A stretch of DNA of 64,000 nucleotides from Rhizobium sp. (lineage in GTDB: Bacteria > Pseudomonadota > Alphaproteobacteria > Rhizobiales > Rhizobiaceae). The notes beneath the pieces are model-generated. The model saw nothing but the letters and a program-made list of their open reading frames with translations, searched no databases and was not told where the DNA came from. The DNA lies in contig PEKW01000002.1 in assembly GCA_002796995.1 (NCBI GenBank), forward strand, positions 1 to 64,000, given 5' to 3'. The translations under genes and the position numbers were made by a program. Below are positions 8,187 to 16,402 of this stretch, piece after piece (the stretch's first letter is position 1; each line of letters begins with the position of its first letter).

Positions 8187-8720
8187 ATGACTGCCATCCG
8201 CCTGCTGAACGAACGACAGACCCTCGCGGCCTTGCCCGATCTCTGCGAGGTGCTTGCCGACTGCGTCGAGGGCGGGGCCTCGCTCGGCTTCATGTCGCCC
8301 TACCGGCCGGAAGATGCCATACCCTTCTGGCAGGGCGTGGCCGCCGCGGTCGGGCGTGGCGAGGTCCTGCTGGTGGTGGCGGAGGACGGGGAGGGCCGGG
8401 TGCTCGGCACGGTGCAGGTCGGCTTCGCGACGAAGCCCAACCAGCCGCATCGCGGCGACCTGATGAAATTGCTCGTCCATCGACGGGCGCGGGGCCTCGG
8501 CCTGTCGCGGCTTCTCATGGACGCGGCGGAAGAGGCGGCGGCCGCAGCCGGCCGCACGCTGCTGGTTCTCGACACCGCGACCGGCGAGCCGGCCGAGAAG
8601 ATCTACGAGCGGTTCGGCTGGAGCCGCACGGGCGTGATCCCCAATTACGCGCTGTTTCCCGACGGGCGCTATTGCGACACGACGATCTTCTACAAGGAGA
8701 TCGGCCGGACGGTAGGGTGA
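8187..8720 (+). CDS. GNAT-family N-acetyltransferase
   Basis: The 177-residue GNAT protein has the acetyl-CoA loop RRARGLGLSRLLMDAA (R-x-x-G-x-G type, about 93-108) and a C-terminal AEKIYERFGWSRTGVIPNYAL segment, seen in pieces. Overall it resembles the YhfO/PaiA-like small acetyltransferases; the substrate is unknown, with an amine or antibiotic possible. It follows the XRE-cupin gene by 23 bases on the same strand, so the pair is probably an operon and the cupin may sense its substrate. Confidence 0.85.
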   Translation: MTAIRLLNERQTLAALPDLCEVLADCVEGGASLGFMSPYRPEDAIPFWQGVAAAVGRGEVLLVVAEDGEGRVLGTVQVGFATKPNQPHRGDLMKLLVHRRARGLGLSRLLMDAAEEAAAAAGRTLLVLDTATGEPAEKIYERFGWSRTGVIPNYALFPDGRYCDTTIFYKEIGRTVG

Positions 8721-8835
8721 GTGCGCCCAAAAAACGTCCGCACAGCCGAGCCTCACCCCCTCCCGCGAGCCCCGGGCGTCGTGCTAGCAATGGCGAGGTC
8801 CGGCGTTCCGGGCCTTCAAGAACTGGGGGTATTCC

Positions 8836-9222
8836 ATGTCATCGCTTGCTACCGGGATGCGCCGCGCCGCAGCCCTTTTCATCCTCGCCGGCACGCTTGC
8901 CGGATCCGTCCTGCCGGCTGCCGCCGCCGACGTGACCTTCGTGATGCGCAACGAGCATCCGAACGCCGTCGAGGTCGAGCTCTACAGCCAGGACCGCAAT
9001 CACATCTGGCCGGGCGACAACAAGGTATTCTACCTCGACGACGGCGAGACCAAGCAGATCCCGCTGTCCTGCAATGAGGGCGAGCAGATCTGCTACGGCG
9101 CCTGGGTTTCCGGCGACAAGGGCACCTACTGGGGCACCGGCCCGGACAATGGCGAAACCTGCGAGGACTGCTGCTACACCTGCACCGGCGGCGAGACCGA
9201 GGAAATCAACCTCGTCGAATAA
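8836..9222 (+). CDS. Exported cysteine-rich protein of unknown function
   Basis: This 128-residue protein begins with a basic, then hydrophobic, signal peptide ending AAAAD at about residue 31. The mature part is small, acidic and beta-rich, with at least six Cys: one in LSCNEG, one in QICYG, and a cluster CEDCCYTC near the C-terminus. This suggests a disulfide-knotted periplasmic or secreted domain. VTFVMRNEHPNAVEVELYS looks like the opening of an immunoglobulin-like or PR-5-like sandwich, but I cannot name a family. It stands alone between a GNAT gene and a convergent MFS gene. Confidence 0.72.
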   Translation: MSSLATGMRRAAALFILAGTLAGSVLPAAAADVTFVMRNEHPNAVEVELYSQDRNHIWPGDNKVFYLDDGETKQIPLSCNEGEQICYGAWVSGDKGTYWGTGPDNGETCEDCCYTCTGGETEEINLVE

Positions 9223-9331
9223 GGATCGATCAGAACGGCACCGAGAAGGGCGGCTTCGCAGTCACTCGACTTTGAAGACCGCCCCTCCGGATATCGAGGC
9301 TGTGGAGGATCGGCGATCCTCGCAGCGCTGC

Positions 9332-10561
9332 TCAGCGCTTCCGGCTTTCCGTGAGGAACAGAAGCAGCGCCGCAAGCGGCAAGGCGCCCCCGAGGATCGC
9401 CGTTGCCGTCCACCCGCCTTGGGCGTAGCTGTAGGCGCCAAGGGCCGAGCCGATCGCGCCGCCCGTGAAGAAGATCGCCATGAACAATCCGTTGAGCCGG
9501 CTGCGCAACTCGTTGCCGAGCGCGTAGATGGCACGCTGTCCGGTGACGAGGGTTGTGGTGACGCCGAAGTCGAGCAGCACGGCGGCGAGAGTGAGGAGCG
9601 CGAGGGCGATCCCCGATCCGTCGGGTGCAAGCATCGTCATGGCGAAAGCCACCGCCACGCTCGAAAGACCGAAGGCGGTTGCCGGGCCGGACAGGCCCTT
9701 GTCGGCGAGCCGCCCCGCGATCGGCGAGGCGATGGCGCCGGCCACGCCGGCCAGTGCAAAAAGCGCAATCCCGGTCTGGCTGAGGCCGAATGAAGGGCCG
9801 GCCAGATAGAGCGGCGTCACCGTCCAGAACAGACTGAAGGCTGAGAACTGGAACGCCTGGTAGGCAGCCCGGCGCTGCAGCACCTTCTCGCTGGCGAGAA
9901 GCCGGCCCATCGAACCGATCAGGGCCAGATAACCCATTCGGGCCGTTGGCATGCGGCGGGGCAGCTTGAGCGCGAGGGTGAAGCCGAGCGCGACCATGAC
10001 AAGGGCTGAGAAGAAGAAGATGGCGTGCCAGGAGCCGAACCGCGCGACAAAGCTGGAGATCGGTCGCGCCATCATGATGCCGACCATCAGGCCGCTCATG
10101 ACATTGCCCACCACCTTGCCACGCGCATGATCCGGCGCAAGCCCCGCGGCGAAGGGTACGATCATCTGGACGGCGACCGCGCCCAGTCCAATCGACAACG
10201 ATGCCGCGAGGAAGGGAATCGGTGTCGTCGCAAGCCCCGCCGCAATGAGGGCTGCGGTGACCACTCCGATCATGACGAGGATCAGTTTGCGGCTCTCGAC
10301 GAGGTCGCCGAGCGGCACGAGGAACAGCAGGCCGAGGCCGTAGCCCACCTGGGTGAGCGTGACGATCAGTCCGCTGGCGTGCAGCGGCAGGCCGATGGCC
10401 TCGGCGATCGGGCCTGCGAGCGGTTGGGCATAATAGAGATTGGCGGCGATCAGGCCGCAGGCCGCCGCCAAGATGAAGGTGAGGCCGGCCGGCAGGTTTG
10501 TGGACCGCGCGGCCGCCTGAGCGGCAAGAGTAGGATCAGGGGTGGAGGATGACTGGGTCAT
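9332..10561 (-). CDS. MFS transporter (drug-efflux type)
   Basis: The 409-residue protein has 12 predicted membrane helices. PLGDLVESRKLI (loop 2-3) is the degenerate MFS signature, and AGRLADKGLSG is its copy in the second half. ANLYYAQPLAGPIAEAIG in the first helix is typical of the YnfM/arabinose-efflux-like group, which exports drugs or metabolites. It lies 47 bases downstream of a TetR gene on the same strand, so the regulator and exporter are co-transcribed and probably respond to the exported compound. Confidence 0.88.
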   Translation of the reverse strand: MTQSSSTPDPTLAAQAAARSTNLPAGLTFILAAACGLIAANLYYAQPLAGPIAEAIGLPLHASGLIVTLTQVGYGLGLLFLVPLGDLVESRKLILVMIGVVTAALIAAGLATTPIPFLAASLSIGLGAVAVQMIVPFAAGLAPDHARGKVVGNVMSGLMVGIMMARPISSFVARFGSWHAIFFFSALVMVALGFTLALKLPRRMPTARMGYLALIGSMGRLLASEKVLQRRAAYQAFQFSAFSLFWTVTPLYLAGPSFGLSQTGIALFALAGVAGAIASPIAGRLADKGLSGPATAFGLSSVAVAFAMTMLAPDGSGIALALLTLAAVLLDFGVTTTLVTGQRAIYALGNELRSRLNGLFMAIFFTGGAIGSALGAYSYAQGGWTATAILGGALPLAALLLFLTESRKR

Positions 10562-10608
10562 GATGCGGGTTCCGGGAGGATCAGGGGGAAAGGCCGAACG
10601 GTGCGGGA

Positions 10609-11220
10609 TCAGTCGAGAATGGCCAGAATGGAATCGGCACTCGCCCGGGCGCGACCGGCTTCCTGGCCGGATTTTCCGGCGATGCGAATACCCTGGAGAA
10701 ACGAGAATATGGAGAGGGCGGTCGCCTGCGGATCGATTCTTGCAGCGATGGAGCCGTCGCTCTGCCCTTCGATGATGAACCCCTCGATCTGGGCGAGAAG
10801 GGCGGCATGCGAACGCGCGACGCGTTCGGCGACCTCCTCATCGAACAGCGCAAGCTCGACGGCGGCGCCGATGGCGAGACAACCGCGCCTGCCGCTCTCG
10901 CCGCAGGCGGCGTCGGCATAGACGTGCAGGATCGCCCGGACCTTCTCGCGCCCAGTCTTGGCGGTGGCGAGGCGCTCCTCCAGGACCGCGGCGCGCACCT
11001 GCTTGTAGCGGTCGAATGCCGCGAGGAAGATCGCCTTCTTGTCCTTGAAGGCCTTGTAGATGCTGCCGGCCGTCAGCCCCATCGCCGCCTTCAGCTCGGT
11101 GATCGAGGTGCCATGGTAGCCGCGTTCCGTGAAGACAATGATGGCCGTGTCGAGGGCGGCTTCCATCGCGAAGGCGCGGGGGCGGCCGACGGCGCGAACG
11201 GCGGGAGACGTATCGGACAT
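10609..11220 (-). CDS. TetR-family regulator of the downstream MFS gene
   Basis: The 203-residue regulator has GYHGTSITELKAAMGLT and GSIYKAFKDKKAIF, in pieces, as the helix-turn-helix (about 33-64). The C-terminal part GRRGCLAIGAAVEL resembles the TetR_C_16/AcrR-like ligand domain with its CLAIGAA signature. A perfect 16-base palindrome is 18 bases upstream of its start, and the MFS exporter gene follows. The unit therefore looks like an autoregulated repressor-efflux operon. Confidence 0.88.
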   Translation of the reverse strand: MSDTSPAVRAVGRPRAFAMEAALDTAIIVFTERGYHGTSITELKAAMGLTAGSIYKAFKDKKAIFLAAFDRYKQVRAAVLEERLATAKTGREKVRAILHVYADAACGESGRRGCLAIGAAVELALFDEEVAERVARSHAALLAQIEGFIIEGQSDGSIAARIDPQATALSIFSFLQGIRIAGKSGQEAGRARASADSILAILD

Positions 11221-11238
11221 GTCAGCGCTCGATAATTA

Positions 11239-11254
11239 GGAAACGATCGTTTCC
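11239..11254. promoter_or_regulatory. TetR operator, perfect 16-base palindrome
   Basis: GGAAACGATCGTTTCC is an uninterrupted perfect palindrome 18 bases before the tetR start at 11220. This position suits autorepression of the tetR-MFS operon. Confidence 0.85.
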
Positions 11255-11419
11255 AAATAGGCGCTTTGTTTGGCAAGGTCAAGGCGCCTCGGCGCCGAAA
11301 CAAATTTGGTCGTTTGACCGAAAATACCGCGCCATCTCTTGCCGCCGCGCCTGCCCAGACGTTAAAAGTGGAGGCATAACCGATCCGCGCCTGACCGCGG
11401 ACAACAATGAGGGAACGAG

Positions 11420-12445
11420 ATGCGCGTATTTTATTCCGAAAAGCACAAGCTCAGGGACGCCAAGACCGAGCTGCACGGCGGCATTCTGGTCAAGCCTTTC
11501 GAGGGGCCGTTCCGCGCCGAGTGGATCCTGGCGGCGGTCAAGGAGGCGGGCCTTGCCGACGTCGTCGCGCCCGAGGAACATGGGCTGGAGACCGCACTCA
11601 AGGTGCACGGCGCCGACTATCTCGAATTCCTGCGCACCTGCTGGGACCGCTGGAGCGCCCAGGGCTTTCCCGGCGAGGCCATCCCGACCGCCTTTGCCTA
11701 TCGCCGCAGCCGCAATCGCGTGCCCAACAATATCGACGGCGCCGTCGGCTATTATGCCAATTCGGTCGAGACGGCGATCTCCAAGGGCACCTACGAGGCG
11801 GCGATCGCCTCGATGGACGTGGCGATCGCCGGCGCGGACTGGCTCAATGCCGGCAACCGCTTCGCCTTCTCGCTCTGCCGCCCGCCGGGCCATCACGCCG
11901 GCATCGACCTGTTCGGCGGCTATTGCTTCATCAACAATGCCGCGGTCGCCGCCCAGCGCCTGCTCGATCACGGCGCGAAGAAGGTTGCGATCCTCGACGT
12001 CGACTTCCACCACGGCAACGGCACGCAGGACATCACCTACAATCGCGGCGACATCTTCTTCGCCTCGCTGCACGGCGATCCGGTCGATGCCTTCCCCTAT
12101 TTCCTCGGTTATGCCGACGAAACCGGCGAGGGCGAAGGCGAGGGTCTGAACGCCAACTATCCGATGCCGGCAGGCACGCCTTGGGAGGTCTGGTCGGCGG
12201 CGCTCGCCGATGCCCTGAAGCGCATAAAGGCCTATGGGGCCGAGGCCATCGTAGTGTCGCTCGGCGTCGATACCTTCGAGCAGGACCCGATCAGCTTCTT
12301 CAAGCTGAAGAGCCCGGACTATATCCGCATGGGCGAGATCATCGCCGCGACCGGCCTGCCGATTCTCACGGTGATGGAAGGCGGCTACGGCGTGCCGGAA
12401 ATCGGCCTCAACGTCGCCAACGTGCTCAAGGGCCTCGAAGCCTGA
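11420..12445 (+). CDS. Acetylpolyamine amidohydrolase, class II HDAC-like
   Basis: The 341-residue zinc hydrolase is of the histone-deacetylase fold and is predicted to deacetylate acetylated polyamines in the cytosol. The catalytic set is complete: His158 and His159 in RPPGHHAG, zinc ligands Asp195 and His197 in DVDFHHGN, Asp284 in LGVDTFEQDP, and Tyr323 in MEGGYG. From memory, this numbering coincides with that of the known acetylpolyamine amidohydrolase AphA, including its length. A GAGGGAACGAG ribosome site precedes the ATG. It appears monocistronic, with a hairpin 30 bases after the stop. No polyamine transport genes are adjacent. Confidence 0.93.
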   Translation: MRVFYSEKHKLRDAKTELHGGILVKPFEGPFRAEWILAAVKEAGLADVVAPEEHGLETALKVHGADYLEFLRTCWDRWSAQGFPGEAIPTAFAYRRSRNRVPNNIDGAVGYYANSVETAISKGTYEAAIASMDVAIAGADWLNAGNRFAFSLCRPPGHHAGIDLFGGYCFINNAAVAAQRLLDHGAKKVAILDVDFHHGNGTQDITYNRGDIFFASLHGDPVDAFPYFLGYADETGEGEGEGLNANYPMPAGTPWEVWSAALADALKRIKAYGAEAIVVSLGVDTFEQDPISFFKLKSPDYIRMGEIIAATGLPILTVMEGGYGVPEIGLNVANVLKGLEA

Positions 12446-12475
12446 GGCGCATGCCCGCCGATCCAAGTCTTCCTG

Positions 12476-12505
12476 CGATCCCGGTAAAATTCTTCGCCGG
12501 GATCG
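12476..12505 (+). terminator. Hairpin after the amidohydrolase gene
   Basis: CGATCCCGG (12476-12484) and CCGGGATCG (12497-12505) form a 9-base stem with a 12-base loop. No T-run follows, so it is a weak terminator or an mRNA 3' end stabiliser. The rest of the 213-base gap holds a GTG ribosome site for the next gene and nothing else clear. Confidence 0.5.
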
Positions 12506-12658
12506 GGCCGCGTGGCTGCCAGTTGACTTGCGTCAACAAGCTTTGACCGCAGAAGCGCATAGTTCCCGATAGAGATTTGGGGTCTTGGGCGGAGCGGTTT
12601 CAGCGATCCGGCGTCGATTGACGCCGCCGCGGCCCTCCGCTGGTGGGGGAGATATCGC

Positions 12659-14773
12659 GTGGATCGTCATCGCAAGATCTGGCTTGGAAGCATGCTGCTC
12701 CTGTCGCTGGCGGTCCTGCCGGCAAGGGCCGACTATGTCGGCGGGCTCAATCCCGCCGGCGACAATTTCCTGGCGCTGAGGACCGGCCCCGGTTCGGGCT
12801 ATCCCATGATCCTGCCCATGGGGCCGGGGACCTTCGTCAACGTCCTGCGGCGCAACGGCAAATGGCTGTTCGTCGAACTGGAGGACGGCACGCGCGGCTG
12901 GGCCTATCGCTCCTATATCTTCGAAGGCGGTGCACCCGGCGGAGAAGATGCGCCGCCGCCGCTGGAACCTTCCGGAACACCGCCGAACCTCGGCCCGCCT
13001 CCGGGCATCGAAGCCATCGATCCGGGCAGCCAGCCGCCGCCGCTCGACCTCGGCGAGGAGGCGCAGCCCTCCGACATGGGCGGCGACCCGCAGCCGGCCG
13101 AACCCGTCGACCGAGCGCAGCCGTCGGCCGTGGCCGAACCCGATGGCGACGCGGCGGACGTCGGCGAAACGGATGAGGCTGCGGCGGATACTGCCGACGT
13201 TCCGGCCGACCCGATGGCCAGCAATTGGATCACCTATCGCAATGATCGCTTCGGCACGCGGATCGACTATTCGGCGCCGATGTTCCGCATGTTGCCGCCG
13301 CCGGACAATGATGACGGACGGACGTTCGAGGCAAGGGACGGCTCGGCCCGTTTCATGGTCTTTGCCGCGTACAACGTCTTCGACAGCACGCTCGACGAAC
13401 TGATCGAGGAGCACCTGACGAGCCTCGGCGAAGGCGAAAAGGTCACCCGGAAGCGGCGCGGCGAGAACTGGTATCTGCATTCCGGCTTCCGCGGCGGCGA
13501 CTTCTTCCTGCGCAAGGTGCTGCTGAGCGACGACGGCGGGGTGATCCACACCTTCGAGATCAGCTATGCCAAGAGCCTGAAGACGAAGCTCGATCCGATG
13601 GCGGCCCGCATGGCGGACTCGCTGCGGACCGCGGACGAGGAAGTGCAGAGCCCGGGCCAAGCGCCGGATACGGATCAGCCGGGCGCCATTGCTCCAACCG
13701 GAAGCGATGACGATGCGCGCATCAGCACCGCGCAGGATGCAGGTACCATGCAGCCTTCGGCCACGGGGATTGACGGCTGGGCGGCCCATGCCTTCGAGGG
13801 CTTTGCCCTGCGCGCGCCGGCGGATTGGACCGCGTCGATCGAAGGCGACACGCTGACGCTCAAAGCCCCCGACGGGCAGCGCAGCCTGATGGTCTGGTGG
13901 TGGTTTCCCGACGAGCCGCTACTTGGTTATTCCGACATCATATCCAATCGCAAGATCACGGTGGCCGGCGAATCGGCGCTGTGGATCCATTCTAGGTTCG
14001 AGGGCGTGGAAACGCTGAGCGTGACGCTCGACGAGGGCAGGGCCGACAAAAGGCGCCTGCATTTCCTCTTCGAGGCGACCGGCGGCATCCGCCTTGGCGG
14101 CGGTGACGACGATTTCGATCGCATCCTTGAGAGCGTGACGATCGGTGGCGCGAAGACAAAGGCCGAGGCAGGCGACGGCGAGGTGCAGCCGGCGGTCCCT
14201 CCGGCGGAGACCCCGGCGGCATTGCCGGATGCGACGGTGCCGGCAAGCGATGCGATGAATGGCGATGCTGCCGAAGACGAGGCGGCCGGCGACGAGGATC
14301 GCCGCGCCTGGGTCGGCCGCGCCTCGGTCGCGGTGCCGACCGGCTGGCAGGTCAAGCCGGATGAGGACATCGCCGGCGGGATCGTCATGACCCGGCCGGA
14401 CGGCGGCGCGCAGATCACCCTATCCTTCTGGCCGAAGGACAAGCCGATGCCGAGCAAGGCGGTCGCCGCTCAGGATTTCACCGTCATGCTGGGGCAGCCA
14501 GCGACCGTGCTCGAACTGAGCGAGGGAAACATGCGCGGCCGGCAGGTCTTCTTCGACGAACCGCGCGGCGACGGTGCGCGGCTGACGCTCGCCTACCGCG
14601 CCTTTGGCGAAGACCCGGCCGATGGTCTGCCACTGTTCGAAATGGTGCTGGGCAGTCTCGACGAGACCCTGGCCCCGCCCGAAGGCACGGAGGTGCCTGC
14701 CGCCGAACCCGCCGGCGGTGCCGATCCCTTTGCCGATATCGACCTGAGCGACCTGGAGGTGGACCCGAGATGA
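12659..14773 (+). CDS. Exported SH3b protein with three repeated beta domains
   Basis: This 704-residue protein starts at GTG, preceded by GGGGGAG at 8 bases. A signal peptide ends near ARADY (about 23-25). Residues about 30-85 form a bacterial SH3 (SH3b) domain (LALRTGPGSGYP, GTRGWAYRSYIF). A Pro/Asp-rich linker follows. Then come three divergent copies of one 130-150-residue unit, at about 190-320, 380-505 and 555-680. Each has a surface-strand pattern such as APADWTASIEGDTL or VPTGWQVKPDEDI, similar to PsbP/DUF1795-like domains. The gene overlaps the next by 4 bases (ATGA). It is probably periplasmic and peptidoglycan- or partner-binding; the function is unknown. Confidence 0.75.
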   Translation: MDRHRKIWLGSMLLLSLAVLPARADYVGGLNPAGDNFLALRTGPGSGYPMILPMGPGTFVNVLRRNGKWLFVELEDGTRGWAYRSYIFEGGAPGGEDAPPPLEPSGTPPNLGPPPGIEAIDPGSQPPPLDLGEEAQPSDMGGDPQPAEPVDRAQPSAVAEPDGDAADVGETDEAAADTADVPADPMASNWITYRNDRFGTRIDYSAPMFRMLPPPDNDDGRTFEARDGSARFMVFAAYNVFDSTLDELIEEHLTSLGEGEKVTRKRRGENWYLHSGFRGGDFFLRKVLLSDDGGVIHTFEISYAKSLKTKLDPMAARMADSLRTADEEVQSPGQAPDTDQPGAIAPTGSDDDARISTAQDAGTMQPSATGIDGWAAHAFEGFALRAPADWTASIEGDTLTLKAPDGQRSLMVWWWFPDEPLLGYSDIISNRKITVAGESALWIHSRFEGVETLSVTLDEGRADKRRLHFLFEATGGIRLGGGDDDFDRILESVTIGGAKTKAEAGDGEVQPAVPPAETPAALPDATVPASDAMNGDAAEDEAAGDEDRRAWVGRASVAVPTGWQVKPDEDIAGGIVMTRPDGGAQITLSFWPKDKPMPSKAVAAQDFTVMLGQPATVLELSEGNMRGRQVFFDEPRGDGARLTLAYRAFGEDPADGLPLFEMVLGSLDETLAPPEGTEVPAAEPAGGADPFADIDLSDLEVDPR

Positions 14774-16326
14774 GAGTGCTGCGACCCTTCGATCTGCTGG
14801 CCATGGTCCTTGCCGGCGCATTCACGCTTTCGCCCGCGGCGGTCTTCGCCCAGGCGCCGACCACCTGGCAGGAGGATGCCAGGAAGGCCGCGATCGGTTA
14901 TGCCGACGAAAAGGCCAAGGAGGTGATCAAGTCGCAGTCGCAGGCGGCGATCACCGCGCTCTACCAGAAGCTCTACAAGTCCGGGGCGAACAAGACGCTG
15001 GTGCGCCAGCTCGGCACGGTGGCGCTGTCGGCCAACGAGATCAACAAGTTTGCCGAGAATGCAGCGAACGCGGTGACCAGCGGTGATCCGGCAAAGGCCA
15101 AGGCCGCAAGCGAGGAGGTCGCCGTTGCGCTCGGCAAGACGCTGGCGAACGGCATCAAGGACCCGGCCTTGCGCAAACAGATGGCCGGCGTGCTCGGCAA
15201 TATCGACAAGTTCAACGAGGCGGCCGACGTGCTGGGCAAGGCGGCGGGCGGCGATCCGCAGGCGGCCTATGAATATCTCGGCCGCGCCTTCATCGCCGCG
15301 ACCCCGGCGGCTGCCGCCTTTACCGCGGTCGAGACGGCGGCGGGCGTGGTGTCCTACACCAAGGGCAAGTTCGTCGACGGCACGATCGAGGAGCTTTACC
15401 AGGAATATGCCAAGGGCGACGCGCAGACGCGCGAGGCGATCCGCGAGCGGCTGGAAACCCTGCCGCTCTATTCCTCGATCATCCGCGACCGCAAGATCGA
15501 GCTGGCCGACCAGCGCGCCGACGACATTTCTCAGGCCACGGCGGAACCGAGCGACGCGATCCGCGAGCGCCTGACCTCGGCCAGCGACGCGGAGGTGATC
15601 GACGACATCTTCCAGACCTTTGCCGCGCGCACCAAGAAGGAGCAGTCGGCGTCGGCCGTGGAGAAGGCCCGCGCCGATGCGCAGACCGAGGCCGGCCTGA
15701 TGATGGAGGCGCTCGATTCGGCGGCCTTCGGCAAATACGGCCGGGACTGGTATGCCAAGCATCCCTACAATCTCGAACGCTTCACCCAGCTGATCCGCGA
15801 CAAGCTGAAGAAGGACGGCGTTCTCGATCCGCACAATGCGATCCACATCAAGGCCATGGCGAACCTGCTGTCGACCGGGCTGGTGCACGGGACCAATTCG
15901 AAGGAATATCTGGACCAGCTGGCCAAGTTTAGGGAATACCGGACCACGGTCGCCAAGCATAGCGGCCTCACGATCGAGCCGGAGCAGCCGGCGGCAGATC
16001 TCTCCGGCCAGTACAAGGGCCGGATCTCGGGCCAGGCCTCCGGCTCCATGACCCTCGTCGTGTCCGGCTCCTCAGTCTCCGGTTCGATCTCCGGCAGCTT
16101 CGAGGGCGACAGCTTCACCGCCAGCTTCTCCGGCACGCTCGGCAGTGACGGCTCGTTCAGCGCGCCGACGACCGGCGTGTTGCAGGGAAAGCTGTTCAAA
16201 GAGGTGCGGCCCTATCCGTTCAACGGCACGGTCAGTGGTCGCGTCGACGGGCAGTCGGGTTCAGGCCAATGGTCGGGCAGGAACAAGTGGGGCGGCGGCA
16301 GCGGCAGCTGGCAGGCGGCGAAGTAA
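14770..16326 (+). CDS. Exported helical protein with C-terminal Gly/Ser beta domain, unknown function
   Basis: The 518-residue protein has a signal peptide (to about FAQAPTT, residue 26). A long Ala/Lys/Glu-rich helical part (about 30-390) includes an SAVEKARADAQTEAG coiled-coil-like stretch. A C-terminal region (about 415-518) has alternating Gly/Ser/Thr strands (SGQASGSMTLVVSG, SFSGTLGSDGSF), like small beta-barrel or stalk domains. No family is recognised. Its start overlaps the stop of the SH3b gene, so the two are translated together and probably work together in the cell envelope. It converges on the CHASE2-EAL gene. Confidence 0.7.
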   Translation: MRVLRPFDLLAMVLAGAFTLSPAAVFAQAPTTWQEDARKAAIGYADEKAKEVIKSQSQAAITALYQKLYKSGANKTLVRQLGTVALSANEINKFAENAANAVTSGDPAKAKAASEEVAVALGKTLANGIKDPALRKQMAGVLGNIDKFNEAADVLGKAAGGDPQAAYEYLGRAFIAATPAAAAFTAVETAAGVVSYTKGKFVDGTIEELYQEYAKGDAQTREAIRERLETLPLYSSIIRDRKIELADQRADDISQATAEPSDAIRERLTSASDAEVIDDIFQTFAARTKKEQSASAVEKARADAQTEAGLMMEALDSAAFGKYGRDWYAKHPYNLERFTQLIRDKLKKDGVLDPHNAIHIKAMANLLSTGLVHGTNSKEYLDQLAKFREYRTTVAKHSGLTIEPEQPAADLSGQYKGRISGQASGSMTLVVSGSSVSGSISGSFEGDSFTASFSGTLGSDGSFSAPTTGVLQGKLFKEVRPYPFNGTVSGRVDGQSGSGQWSGRNKWGGGSGSWQAAK

Positions 16327-16402
16327 CCGGGGCTGAGCGCGAGGCGCGGGCAGGGATAGCTGATACCTCGAAACGGTAGCGGGGAGAACGTCTGCCGCCG
16401 GA

